Shown: one piece after another, positions 1 through 7,734 of the stretch | Layout: the number at the start of each line of letters is the position of its first letter | How positions within the stretch are numbered: the first letter of the stretch is position 1 | Notes under the pieces: model-generated | Told to the model about the DNA's origin: nothing | Databases searched by the model: none | What the model saw: only the letters and a program-made list of their open reading frames with translations | Source: Oscillospiraceae bacterium | GTDB taxonomy: Bacteria > Bacillota > Clostridia > Oscillospirales > Oscillospiraceae | NCBI GenBank assembly: GCA_016295225.1 | Contig: JAEDLP010000011.1 | Span: 1-22,990, forward strand | Direction: 5' to 3' | DNA: 22,990 nucleotides | Program-made: the position numbers and the translations under genes

Positions 1-583
<583 letters not shown>

Positions 584-600
584 GGAACATACCTCCAATA

Positions 601-640
601 AAAATCAAAAACCCCGCCCCCGACATTTGGTCAGGGGCGG
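601..640 (-). terminator. T-box attenuator (intrinsic terminator) upstream of alaS
   Basis: On the minus strand, CCGCCCCTGAC (640-630) pairs imperfectly with GTCGGGGGCGGG (625-614) and is followed by a T-rich run (GGTTTTTGATTTTT). It lies directly after the T-box motif and before the alaS ribosome site, the usual position of the alternative terminator in T-box leaders. Confidence 0.88.
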
Positions 641-850
641 AGCACATTTACTTCGCGGTACCACCCTGATTACAGGCAGACCGCCTGTCTCTCAAGTCAT
701 CCGGTAACGGGGATGGGTCGGCCCGGTCCTCCCGGGCGGCTCGGAAGTGGCTGCGGACCAGCTCTGCCAAGGGGCTTGCACCCTCCCCCTCTCGCTCTGG
801 GCTTGCTTCCATCCGCTCGTTTCCTCATCGCCATATCTCGCTATTATGGA
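601..850 (-). promoter_or_regulatory. T-box leader riboswitch of alaS (tRNA-Ala sensing)
   Basis: The hallmark T-box sequence AGGGTGGTACCGCG is present at 667-654 on the minus strand. Its TGGT would pair with the ACCA end of uncharged tRNA, which fits the A discriminator base of tRNA-Ala. It is followed by an attenuator hairpin (640-614) with a T-tract and then alaS. Upstream is a stem I-like region of about 180 nt; the GCC (Ala) triplet at 751-749, directly before ACTTCCGA, is my best candidate for the specifier. Uncharged tRNA-Ala should stabilise the antiterminator and allow alaS transcription. The leader class is certain; the exact 5' boundary and the specifier are inferred. Together with the promoter and the rluA terminator it accounts for the gene-free stretch 584-947. 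Confidence 0.93.
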
Positions 851-854
851 AAAT

Positions 855-882
855 ATTCTATCACAAATTCCAAGGTTGTCAA
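855..882 (-). promoter_or_regulatory. Sigma-A-type promoter of the alaS leader
   Basis: Minus-strand TTGACA (882-877) and TAGAAT (860-855) are separated by 16 bp. The -35 is a perfect match and the -10 matches 5 of 6. Transcription would start near 848, at the 5' end of the T-box leader. Confidence 0.8.
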
Positions 883-903
883 GATGGTTCCGCCGGCTTG
901 GGC

Positions 904-943
904 GGAAAAGGACCCCGCGCCGTTTTTCATGGTGCGGGGTCCT
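904..943 (-). terminator. Intrinsic terminator after rluA-like gene
   Basis: A 10-bp stem AGGACCCCGC / GCGGGGTCCT (943-909 on the minus strand) is followed by TTTT. It begins 5 nt after the stop of the pseudouridine synthase gene and closes the metY-EamA-rluA operon. Confidence 0.85.
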
Positions 944-947
944 CCTG

Positions 948-1595
948 TTATCTTTGAAACAGAGTCCAGGGCTGGGTGTCCGGCGGGTCCAGGCGGAAGT
1001 CCATCTCCTCCCCGGTATCCGGGTGGGTGAACTTCAAATGGCTGGACCACAGGGCGATCTGCCACGCCTGGGGGTCCGGGTACTTGCTGTACTTCCGGTC
1101 CCCGGCCAGGGGCATGCCCCGGTGGGAGAACTGCGCCCGGATCTGGTGGGTCCGGCCGGTCTCCAGACGGATCTCCACCAGGGAGAATCCGTCCTTGTTG
1201 TCCAGCAGCCTGTAGTGCAGAACGGCCTGCTGGATTCCCTTGCCCGGGTACTTGGCCACATAGGTCTTCCGGGTCTTCTCATTGCGGCCCAGCAGGTCGA
1301 TGTAGGTCCCCTCTTCGTACTGGGGCCGCCAGTGAACCACGGCCTGATACTCCTTTAAGAAGGAATCCTCCCGGATCTGCCGGGACAGCTCCGAGGCCGC
1401 CGGACCGGTGAGCCCGTAGACCATGAGCCCACCCACCACCTGGTCCAGCCGGTGGACGGTGCGGACCTTGGCCTCGGGCTGCCCGATGGCCTCCCGGATC
1501 AGGTCGGGCATGCCGCCGGGCTCGTCGGTGGACAGCACCCGGAAGGGCTTGACGCAGACCACAATGGCCTCGTCCTGATAGATAATGTCGATCAT
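948..1595 (-). CDS. RluA-family RNA pseudouridine synthase, short form
   Basis: Isomerises uridine to pseudouridine in structured RNA (rRNA or tRNA; exact site unknown). At 215 residues it holds only the catalytic PseudoU_synth_2 domain, with no N-terminal S4 RNA-binding domain. The catalytic Asp is D51 in HRLD (48-51). The C-terminal GRTHQIRAQFSHRGMPLAGD block is the family's second signature. After HRLD the usual (R/K)xTSG is replaced by QVVGG, slightly unusual but common enough in short RluA/RluC relatives. The start ATG (1595) follows AAGGAGAG and overlaps the stop of the upstream EamA gene as ATGA, so translation is probably coupled. It is the last gene of the metY operon and is followed by a terminator. 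Confidence 0.9.
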   Translation of the reverse strand: MIDIIYQDEAIVVCVKPFRVLSTDEPGGMPDLIREAIGQPEAKVRTVHRLDQVVGGLMVYGLTGPAASELSRQIREDSFLKEYQAVVHWRPQYEEGTYIDLLGRNEKTRKTYVAKYPGKGIQQAVLHYRLLDNKDGFSLVEIRLETGRTHQIRAQFSHRGMPLAGDRKYSKYPDPQAWQIALWSSHLKFTHPDTGEEMDFRLDPPDTQPWTLFQR

Positions 1596-2452
1596 ACGTT
1601 CTCTCCTTGGGATAGATCCCGTTTATCCGCCCTGGCTCCGATCACGTTATAGACCATAATGCTCACAAAGACCACAGCGCCGCCCGCCAGGGCCAGGGGG
1701 GAGATCCTCTCCCCCAGGACGATGGCCACCAGCACCGGGTTCAGGATGGGCTCGATGCCCGTCATCAGAGAAGCCGAGACGGGAGGCGCATACCGGATTC
1801 CAGAGGTAAAGAAGATATAGGCAAAGCCCAGCTGGAACACGCCCAGGATGATGGCCGCCGTCATGGTAACGGCGTCGAACCGGGTCTCCCGCACCAGCCA
1901 GGGCAGGCCGATGAGACCGCCCATGGCCTGTCCCAGCATGGCGGAGAACAGCGGGTCGCCGCCGGGGATCTTGCCCAGCAGGAAGACCCAGGCATAGCCC
2001 ACGCCGGACAGCAGCGCCAGGAAGTTGCCCAGCATATTGCCGCTGCCCAGACTGTCCAGGAAGAAGCAGGCGATGCCGCCGAAGACGATGAGACAGGTGA
2101 CCACGTCCAGCCGCTTGGGTCTTTCCTTAAAGATGAACCACATGAAGAGGATCACGAAAACCGGGGCGGAAAACTGCAGCAGAATGGTGTTGGCCGCCGT
2201 GGTGAGCTTATTGGCCATGGCGTACAGTGTCGTGGTGGCGCACATGGCGCAGGCCCCCGCAAAAACCCCTGGTGTCAGTTTTAGCTTATGGCGGGTGAGC
2301 TTTGCAAAGGCGAACAGCATCAAAGCGGAAATGATGCTGCGGAAGGAATTGATGGACAGGGCATTCCAGGGAATGACCTTCACGCACAGGCCGCCGATAC
2401 TGAAGAGAACTGCGGCAATGAACACGAAGAGCAGGCTTTTCTTGGAACTCAT
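1592..2452 (-). CDS. EamA/DMT-family transporter (10 TM)
   Basis: Integral membrane exporter of the drug/metabolite superfamily. The 286 residues contain two EamA repeats, about ten hydrophobic helices, and the second-repeat signature IEPILNPVLVAIVLGE near the C terminus. I chose the ATG at 2452 (MSSKKSLLF) over an in-frame ATG 24 nt upstream because GAGGAGGG sits 7 nt before it. It starts 20 nt after metY and overlaps rluA by 4 nt, so it is the middle gene of an operon. E. coli EamA exports cysteine and O-acetylserine. Together with the metY neighbour, this makes a sulfur-amino-acid or precursor exporter a reasonable inference, but the substrate cannot be read from the sequence. Confidence 0.9.
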   Translation of the reverse strand: MSSKKSLLFVFIAAVLFSIGGLCVKVIPWNALSINSFRSIISALMLFAFAKLTRHKLKLTPGVFAGACAMCATTTLYAMANKLTTAANTILLQFSAPVFVILFMWFIFKERPKRLDVVTCLIVFGGIACFFLDSLGSGNMLGNFLALLSGVGYAWVFLLGKIPGGDPLFSAMLGQAMGGLIGLPWLVRETRFDAVTMTAAIILGVFQLGFAYIFFTSGIRYAPPVSASLMTGIEPILNPVLVAIVLGERISPLALAGGAVVFVSIMVYNVIGARADKRDLSQGENV

Positions 2453-2472
2453 GGCGAGTCCCTCCTCTGAAA

Positions 2473-3756
2473 TCAAACGTTGTCCAGGGCCTGGGTCAGG
2501 TCGGCGATGAGGTCGTTCACATCCTCGATTCCCACAGACAGACGGATCAGGTCAGGGGACACGCCGGCGGCCTCCAGCTCCGCGTCGGACATCTGCCGGT
2601 GGGTGGCGGAGGCGGGGTGCAGGACGCAGGTCTTGGCGTCGGCCACATGGGTGGCGATGGAGGCCAGCTTCAGGCCAGCCATGAAGGTCTCGGCTGCCTT
2701 GCGGCCACCCTTCACGCCGAAGGTGACCACGCCGCAGGTGCCGTTGGGCATGTACTTCTGCGCGGTCTCATAGTTCTTGTCCCCCTCCAGGCCGGGGTAG
2801 GTGACCCAGGCCACCTTGGGGTGGTTCTTCACGAACTGGGCCACAGCCAGAGCGTTGGCGCAGTGCTGGGGCATCCGCAGGTGGAGGGTCTCCAGGCCCA
2901 CGTTCAGCAGGTAGGCGTTCATGGGGGCGGGGGTGCTGCCGAAGTCCCGCATGAGCTGAACGGTGGCCTTGGTGATGAAGGCGCCGCCCAGGCCGAAGCG
3001 CTCGGTGTAGGTCACGCCGTGGTAGCTCTCGTCGGGGGTGCACAGGCCGGGGAACTTGTCGGGGTACTTGGTCCAGTCAAAGTTGCCGCTGTCCACAATG
3101 GCGCCCCCCACCTGGTTGGCATGGCCGTCCATATACTTGGTGGTGGAGTGGGTCACGATGTCGGCCCCCCACTCGAAGGGACGGCAGTTGATGGGGGTGG
3201 GGAAGGTGTTGTCGATGATCAGGGGAACGCCGTGGGCATGAGCTGCCTTGGCGAACTTCTCAATGTCCAGGACGGTCAGGGCGGGGTTGGCGATGGTCTC
3301 GCCAAAGACCGCCTTGGTCTCGGGACGGAAGGCCGCCTCCAGCTCCTCCTGGGAGCAGTTGGGGTCCACGAAGGTGAACTGGATGCCCATGCGCTTCATG
3401 GTCACGGCAAAGAGGTTGAAGGTTCCGCCGTAGATGGCGGCGGAGGCCACCACATGGTCCCCGGCGGAGCAGATGTTGAAGATGGCGAAGAAGTTGGCCG
3501 CCTGGCCGGAAGAGGTCAGCATGGCGGCGGTGCCGCCCTCCAGGGCGCAGATCTTGGCCGCCACCCGGTCGCTGGTGGGGTTCTGGAGCCGGGTGTAGAA
3601 GTAGCCCTCGGCCTCCAGGTCGAAGAGCTTGCCCATGGCCTCGCTGGTGCCGTAGCGGAAGGTGGTGCTCTGAATGATGGGGATGTTTCTGGGCTCGCCG
3701 CTCTCGGGCACGTAACCGGCGTGCAGGCAGTTGGTTCCTCTCTTGTAATTGCTCAT
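2473..3756 (-). CDS. metY: O-acetylhomoserine aminocarboxypropyltransferase (sulfhydrylase)
   Basis: PLP enzyme of the Cys/Met metabolism family that makes homocysteine from O-acetylhomoserine and sulfide in direct-sulfhydrylation methionine synthesis; many members also act as cysteine synthases. The length of 427 residues is normal for MetY/Met17. Visible features are the opening GTNCLHAGY, SSGQAA around residues 82-87, AAIYGGTFNLF with Y109, IDNTFPTP (181-188), and the PLP lysine K207 in THSTTKY. The ATG at 3756 is preceded by AAGGAGGA. A strong promoter lies about 77 nt upstream. It heads an operon with the EamA exporter and the rluA-like gene. I see no SAM (S-box) riboswitch: the roughly 70-nt leader is too short. 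Confidence 0.95.
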   Translation of the reverse strand: MSNYKRGTNCLHAGYVPESGEPRNIPIIQSTTFRYGTSEAMGKLFDLEAEGYFYTRLQNPTSDRVAAKICALEGGTAAMLTSSGQAANFFAIFNICSAGDHVVASAAIYGGTFNLFAVTMKRMGIQFTFVDPNCSQEELEAAFRPETKAVFGETIANPALTVLDIEKFAKAAHAHGVPLIIDNTFPTPINCRPFEWGADIVTHSTTKYMDGHANQVGGAIVDSGNFDWTKYPDKFPGLCTPDESYHGVTYTERFGLGGAFITKATVQLMRDFGSTPAPMNAYLLNVGLETLHLRMPQHCANALAVAQFVKNHPKVAWVTYPGLEGDKNYETAQKYMPNGTCGVVTFGVKGGRKAAETFMAGLKLASIATHVADAKTCVLHPASATHRQMSDAELEAAGVSPDLIRLSVGIEDVNDLIADLTQALDNV

Positions 3757-3832
3757 AACCTATGGTCCTCCTTAATATGTATCATCTGGGAACTTCCCTT
3801 GCGTTTTACACCAAAAATAGGATAATGTAGGA

Positions 3833-3861
3833 ATTATACTTCCATCCCCCAATTTGGTCAA
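3833..3861 (-). promoter_or_regulatory. Promoter of metY operon
   Basis: Minus-strand TTGACC (3861-3856), 17 bp, TATAAT (3838-3833): a near-consensus sigma-A promoter. The predicted leader of about 70 nt holds the short inverted repeat GGGAAGTTCCC (3798-3788), a possible small operator but short enough to be chance. Confidence 0.85.
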
Positions 3862-3992
3862 TCCCCCCTATTACAAACGGGCGCCGGTCAGCCAGCCGCC
3901 ATATACGCACAAACACATTATTTTTTTTGTGGAATCAATGGATAAAACCTATCTGTTTTTACTTGATTTTAAGAGATTATAGACATTTTTTG

Positions 3993-4008
3993 CATTGGGC
4001 CCACAATG
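3993..4008. promoter_or_regulatory. Inverted repeat, candidate operator upstream of hydrogenase -35
   Basis: CATTG, six bases (GGCCCA), CAATG: a perfect 5-bp dyad that ends 8 bp before the -35 hexamer. This position suits an activator. It does not fit the usual 18-bp Rex site. Function is inferred from position only. Confidence 0.35.
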
Positions 4009-4016
4009 AATATCTA

Positions 4017-4045
4017 TTGCTTTTTCCCTGCCAAAACACTATAAT
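4017..4045 (+). promoter_or_regulatory. Promoter of the hydrogenase operon
   Basis: TTGCTT (4017-4022), 17 bp, TATAAT (4040-4045). The -10 is perfect and the -35 weak, which fits a promoter that may need an activator or be regulated. Transcription should start near 4052, giving a leader of about 80 nt that includes the hairpin at 4070-4088. Confidence 0.75.
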
Positions 4046-4069
4046 TTAATTACATTTAAAAGGTATCCA

Positions 4070-4088
4070 CCGGGATTTTTAATCCCGG
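4070..4088 (+). other. Leader hairpin of the hydrogenase operon
   Basis: CCGGGATT, TTT, AATCCCGG: a perfect 8-bp stem with a 3-nt loop in the predicted 5' leader, about 28 nt before the ribosome site. No T-tract follows, so it is not a standard terminator. It could stabilise the mRNA 5' end or tune translation. Confidence 0.5.
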
Positions 4089-4132
4089 CCTACATGAAAA
4101 TAGAACCTATACAGGAAAGGAGCGATTTGATT

Positions 4133-5962
4133 TTGAGCAGGCTTAGTATCACCCCCTGGGAAAACGCCCAGCGCACGGTGGATGATCTGTATGCCGACAT
4201 GGAGCGGCGCATTTCCTCCGCCCCCTGCGGAAACTGTCCCGTGGAGCTGACCAGCGCCTTTTTGAAGCTGTGCCTGGCCCAGAGCTGCGGCAAATGCGTC
4301 CCCTGCCGGATCGGCCTTGACCGGCTGTCCGACCTGCTGGACCGACTGCTGGAAGGTCAGGGGTCCGAAGCTGACATGGAGACCATCCTCCGATCCGCCC
4401 AGGCCATCGTGGACAGCGCAGACTGCGCCATCGGCTTTGAGGCTGCCCAGATGGTTCTGGACGGCTACGTGGCTTTCCACGACGACTACATCGCCCACGC
4501 CACCCACGGAAGCTGCACCGCAAACTTCAAGAGTGTCCCCTGCGTGGAGCTGTGTCCCGCCCACGTGGACGTCCCCGGCTACATTTCCCTGGTAGGCGAG
4601 GAGCGTTACGAGGACGCCATCCGCCTCATCCGCAAAGACAATCCCTTCCCCTCCGTCTGCGGTCTCATCTGCGAACACCCCTGCGAGACCCACTGCCGCC
4701 GGTCCATCGTGGACGCTCCCCTGAACATCCGGGGCGTCAAACGGTTTGCCGTGGATCACGCCGGCCACGTCCCCGCGCCGGCCTGCGCCCCGGCCACCGG
4801 CAAGCGCATCGCCATCGTGGGCGGCGGCCCCTCCGGCCTCACTGCCTCCTACTTCCTGTCCCTCATGGGCCACAAGGTCACCGTGTTCGAGAAGAACGAT
4901 CAGCTGGGCGGCATGCTCCGCTACGGCATCCCCAGCTACCGTCTGCCCGCCTCCTATCTGGATCGGGATATCGACTGCATCCTCTCCACCGGCGTGGAGG
5001 TCAAACTGGACTGCACCATCGGTAAGGACTTTACCCTGGAGCAGCTTCGCCAGGAGTACGACAGCGTGTATCTGGCCATCGGCGCCGCCCTCCACAAGAC
5101 CCTGGGCATCCCCGGGGAGGAGGCCCAGGGCGTCCTGTCCGCCATCGAGCTGCTGGACACCACCACCCGCAAGGCAAAGCCCAACTTTACCGGCCAGCGC
5201 GTCGTCATCGTAGGCGGCGGCAACGTGGCTATGGACGCCACCCGCACCGCCGTCCGTCTGGGCGCTGCCTCGGTGAAGTGCGTGTACCGCCGCCGGATCT
5301 CCGACATGACCGCCCTGCCCGAAGAGGTGGAGGGTGCCATGGCCGAGGGCTGTGAGATCCTCCCCCTGAAGGCACCTGTCCGGGTGGAGACCTCCACCAG
5401 CGGCCGCGTCACCGGCCTGGCTGTTCAGCCCCAGGTCATCGGCGAGGTCAAGGGGGGCCGGCCCTCCCCCCGGGACGCCGACCAGCCCGAAGAACTCATC
5501 CCCTGTGACATCATCCTCATGGCCGTTGGCCAGCGGGTGGACTCCGATCCCTTCGTCCGGGAGGGCGTCCCCGCCAATCGGGGTACCATCGTGGCAGGTC
5601 CCGACGGCAGCGTCCCCGGCCTGGACGGGGTCTTCTCCGGCGGCGACTGCGTCTCCGGCCCCGCCACCGTCATCCTGGCCATCGAGGCCGGCAAGGTGGC
5701 TGCCGCCAGTATCGACGAGTATCTGGGCTGCCACACCGACATCTCCGCCAACCTGGAGATTCCCCCCGCTCCCTTCCGCCTGAAACAGGCCACCGGCCGT
5801 ATCGACCTGACCGAACGCGAGGCCAGTTGGCGGAAAAACGACTTCGAACTCATGGAAAACTGCATGTCTGAGCAGGAGATGGCTCAGGAGTGCAGCCGCT
5901 GCCTGCGCTGTGACCACTATGGCCACGCCGGCTTCAAGGGAGGGAGAAAAACCACATGGTAA
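4133..5962 (+). CDS. FAD/NAD(P) oxidoreductase: NuoF-type FeS domain fused to GltD/NfnB-like core; hydrogenase partner
   Basis: Predicted cytoplasmic flavoprotein that exchanges electrons between NAD(P)H and the hydrogenase encoded next. In 609-residue numbering: a NuoF C-terminal-like [4Fe-4S] domain (SCGKCVPC, C52/C55/C58, plus C98); a GltD/NfnB ferredoxin-like region (CVELCP, C137/C141; CGLICEHPCETHC, C176-C188); an FAD Rossmann motif IVGGGPSGLTAS (228-239); a second dinucleotide motif VIVGGGNVAMDATRTA (358-373); a late FAD contact GVFSGGDC; and a C-terminal CSRCLRCD. There is no NuoF FMN domain. I chose TTG 4133 because AAAGGAG (4116-4122) lies 10 nt before it, while the in-frame ATG at 4094 has no ribosome site. 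TTG 4127 is also possible. Its stop overlaps hydA by 7 nt. Domains are clear; cofactor preference is unknown. Confidence 0.9.
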   Translation: MSRLSITPWENAQRTVDDLYADMERRISSAPCGNCPVELTSAFLKLCLAQSCGKCVPCRIGLDRLSDLLDRLLEGQGSEADMETILRSAQAIVDSADCAIGFEAAQMVLDGYVAFHDDYIAHATHGSCTANFKSVPCVELCPAHVDVPGYISLVGEERYEDAIRLIRKDNPFPSVCGLICEHPCETHCRRSIVDAPLNIRGVKRFAVDHAGHVPAPACAPATGKRIAIVGGGPSGLTASYFLSLMGHKVTVFEKNDQLGGMLRYGIPSYRLPASYLDRDIDCILSTGVEVKLDCTIGKDFTLEQLRQEYDSVYLAIGAALHKTLGIPGEEAQGVLSAIELLDTTTRKAKPNFTGQRVVIVGGGNVAMDATRTAVRLGAASVKCVYRRRISDMTALPEEVEGAMAEGCEILPLKAPVRVETSTSGRVTGLAVQPQVIGEVKGGRPSPRDADQPEELIPCDIILMAVGQRVDSDPFVREGVPANRGTIVAGPDGSVPGLDGVFSGGDCVSGPATVILAIEAGKVAAASIDEYLGCHTDISANLEIPPAPFRLKQATGRIDLTEREASWRKNDFELMENCMSEQEMAQECSRCLRCDHYGHAGFKGGRKTTW

Positions 5963-7674
5963 CACTGACTATCGATAAAAAGACCGTCACCGTGCCGGAG
6001 GGCTCCACCATTCTGGATGCCGCCAGGCAGGCTGACATCATGATCCCCACCCTCTGCTACCTGCGGGACGTCAACGAAGTGGCCTCCTGCCGTATCTGCG
6101 CCGTGGAGGTGGAAGGGGTGGACAAATTGGCCACCGCCTGCAACACCCTGGCGGAAAACGGCATGGTGGTCCACACCAACACCCAGCGGGTCCGCGTCAC
6201 CCGAAAGACCAACGTGGAGCTCATTCTGTCCCAGCACGTGGACCACTGCGTCACCTGCGTGCGCAGCGGCAACTGCACCCTGCAGACCCTGTCCAAGGAC
6301 ATGAACATCCAGCACGTCCCCTTCTCCCAGAACGCCGCCCGGCGGCCCTGGGACCCCACCCTGCCCATCCTCCGGGACAGCACCAAGTGCATCAAATGCC
6401 TGCGCTGTGTCTCCATCTGCGACCGGGTCCAGTCCCTGAACGTCTGGGAGGTCACCGGCTCCGGCGCCCACACCGCCATCCGGGTCCGGGGCGGCCTGCG
6501 GATGGACGAGGTCAACTGCTCCCTGTGCGGCCAGTGCATCACCCACTGTCCCGTGGGTGCCCTCCGGGAGCGGGACGACACCGAGAAGGCCTTCGCCGCC
6601 CTGGCCGACCCCCAGAAGACGGTGGTCTTCCAGGTGGCCCCCGCCGTCCGCGCCGCCTGGGCCGACAGCCTGGGCCTGCCGCCGGAGCTGGCCACCGAGA
6701 AGCGCATGGTCGCCGCCATCCGGGCTTTGGGGGCGGACTACGTCTTTGACACCAGCTTCTCCGCCGACCTGACCATCATGGAGGAGAGCAGCGAGTTCAT
6801 CCAGCGCCTGACCAACCCCGGTGAGTACCCCATGCCCATGTTCACCTCCTGCTGCCCCGGCTGGGTCCGCTTCCTGAAGCTGGAGTTCCCCGAAATGGTC
6901 CCCCACCTGTCCACCGCCAAGAGCCCTCAGCAGATGTTCGGCGCGGTGACCAAGAGCTACTTTGCCGAAAAGATCGGCGTGGACCCCGAGGACATCTGCT
7001 GCGTGTCCATCATGCCCTGCACCGCCAAGAAATACGAGAGCAGCGTGCGCGAGGTCAACGACGCCGCCTTCCGGGACGTGGACATCGTCCTCACCACCCG
7101 GGAGCTGGTCCGTATGCTCCGGGCCTTCCAGGTGAACGTCCGCGCCCTGCCCGAAGAGGACTTTGACACGACTATGGGCGCCCGCACCGGCGCGGGCCTC
7201 ATCTTCGGCGCCGCCGGCGGCGTCATGGAGGCCGCCCTCCGCACCGCCCACTATTTCATCACCGGTCAGAATCCCGACCCCGACGCCTTCCGGGATGTCC
7301 GCGGGTCTGACGGCTGGCGGGACGCCTCCTTCGACATCGACGGAACCACCGTCCGCCTGGCTGTGATCAGCGGCCTGAACAACGCCCGGGAGCTGATCCA
7401 CGCTATCAAGAGCGGCAGGGTCCGGTATGACTTCGTAGAGGTCATGTCCTGCCCCGGCGGCTGTGCCGGCGGCGGCGGTCAGCCCATCCGCGACGGTCAG
7501 GAGCTGGCCGGGGCGCGGGGCGCCCTGCTGTATGACCTGGACGCCGCCAACCCCCTCCGCTTCTCCCACGAGAACCCCGAGATTCAGACGCTCTATCAGG
7601 AGTATCTGGAAAAGCCTCTGAGTCCCAAGGCCCACCACCTGCTCCACTCGGACAAGGGCGAGTGGACCCTGTAA
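5956..7674 (+). CDS. hydA: [FeFe] hydrogenase catalytic subunit (M3-type, probable group A2)
   Basis: Catalyses 2H+ + 2e- = H2 in the cytoplasm. Domains in order: N-terminal [2Fe-2S] (C34, C45, C48, C62); His-ligated [4Fe-4S] (H94, C98, C101, C107); two [4Fe-4S] (C145/148/151/155 and C188/191/194/198); then the H-cluster domain with TSCCPGW (L1), MPCTAKKYE (L2) and EVMSCPGGCAGGGGQP (L3). The H-cluster ligands are C300, C355, C499 and C503, and C299 is the proton-relay cysteine; these fall on the same numbers as in the C. pasteurianus enzyme CpI. The relay residues E277, E280 and S319 also appear conserved. All catalytic residues argue for an active enzyme, not a sensory one. The ATG follows AGGGAGG. 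No HydE, HydF or HydG maturase is in the window. The GltD-like neighbour matches HydDB group A2, whose function is unresolved. Confidence 0.96.
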   Translation: MVTLTIDKKTVTVPEGSTILDAARQADIMIPTLCYLRDVNEVASCRICAVEVEGVDKLATACNTLAENGMVVHTNTQRVRVTRKTNVELILSQHVDHCVTCVRSGNCTLQTLSKDMNIQHVPFSQNAARRPWDPTLPILRDSTKCIKCLRCVSICDRVQSLNVWEVTGSGAHTAIRVRGGLRMDEVNCSLCGQCITHCPVGALRERDDTEKAFAALADPQKTVVFQVAPAVRAAWADSLGLPPELATEKRMVAAIRALGADYVFDTSFSADLTIMEESSEFIQRLTNPGEYPMPMFTSCCPGWVRFLKLEFPEMVPHLSTAKSPQQMFGAVTKSYFAEKIGVDPEDICCVSIMPCTAKKYESSVREVNDAAFRDVDIVLTTRELVRMLRAFQVNVRALPEEDFDTTMGARTGAGLIFGAAGGVMEAALRTAHYFITGQNPDPDAFRDVRGSDGWRDASFDIDGTTVRLAVISGLNNARELIHAIKSGRVRYDFVEVMSCPGGCAGGGGQPIRDGQELAGARGALLYDLDAANPLRFSHENPEIQTLYQEYLEKPLSPKAHHLLHSDKGEWTL

Positions 7675-7694
7675 ATTCAAACAAAATGCCGAAA

Positions 7695-7727
7695 GGGCAA
7701 AGGAGTTCGTCTCCTTTGCCCTCTCTT
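7695..7727 (+). terminator. Terminator after hydA
   Basis: Perfect 11-bp stem GGGCAAAGGAG / CTCCTTTGCCC with a TTCGT loop, starting 21 nt after the hydA stop and followed by the T-rich TCTCTTAA. A good hairpin with a modest T-tract. Confidence 0.78.
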
Positions 7728-7734
7728 AATGCTT

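Larger units (their letters stand above)
3757..4132. other. Divergent intergenic region between metY and the hydrogenase operon
   Basis: This AT-rich stretch holds two divergent promoters (metY on minus, hydrogenase operon on plus), the metY leader, an inverted repeat CATTG-6-CAATG (3993-4008) just upstream of the hydrogenase -35, and an 8-bp hairpin (4070-4088) in the hydrogenase leader. The part at 3862-3992 shows only T- and A-rich runs and no gene. An ATG at 4094 is in frame with the oxidoreductase but lacks a ribosome site. Confidence 0.75.

Noticed and set aside
713..1358. Plus-strand open frames across the T-box region and the rluA-like gene
   Set aside because: They run through structured leader RNA and antisense to rluA, with no ribosome site or recognisable domain.
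3757..3832. SAM or other methionine riboswitch upstream of metY
   Set aside because: The promoter leaves only about 70 nt of leader with no S-box core or terminator/antiterminator pair.
3862..4016. Rex operator (TTGTGAAATATTTCACAA type) upstream of the hydrogenase
   Set aside because: No 18-bp match; the nearest dyad (CATTG-N6-CAATG) is shorter and differs in the half-site.
4079..7680. Very long minus-strand open frames (628 and 587 codons) opposite the hydrogenase operon
   Set aside because: They are Gly/Ala/Asp/Val-rich antisense images of GC-rich codons, show no domain or ribosome site, and lie wholly opposite two certain genes.
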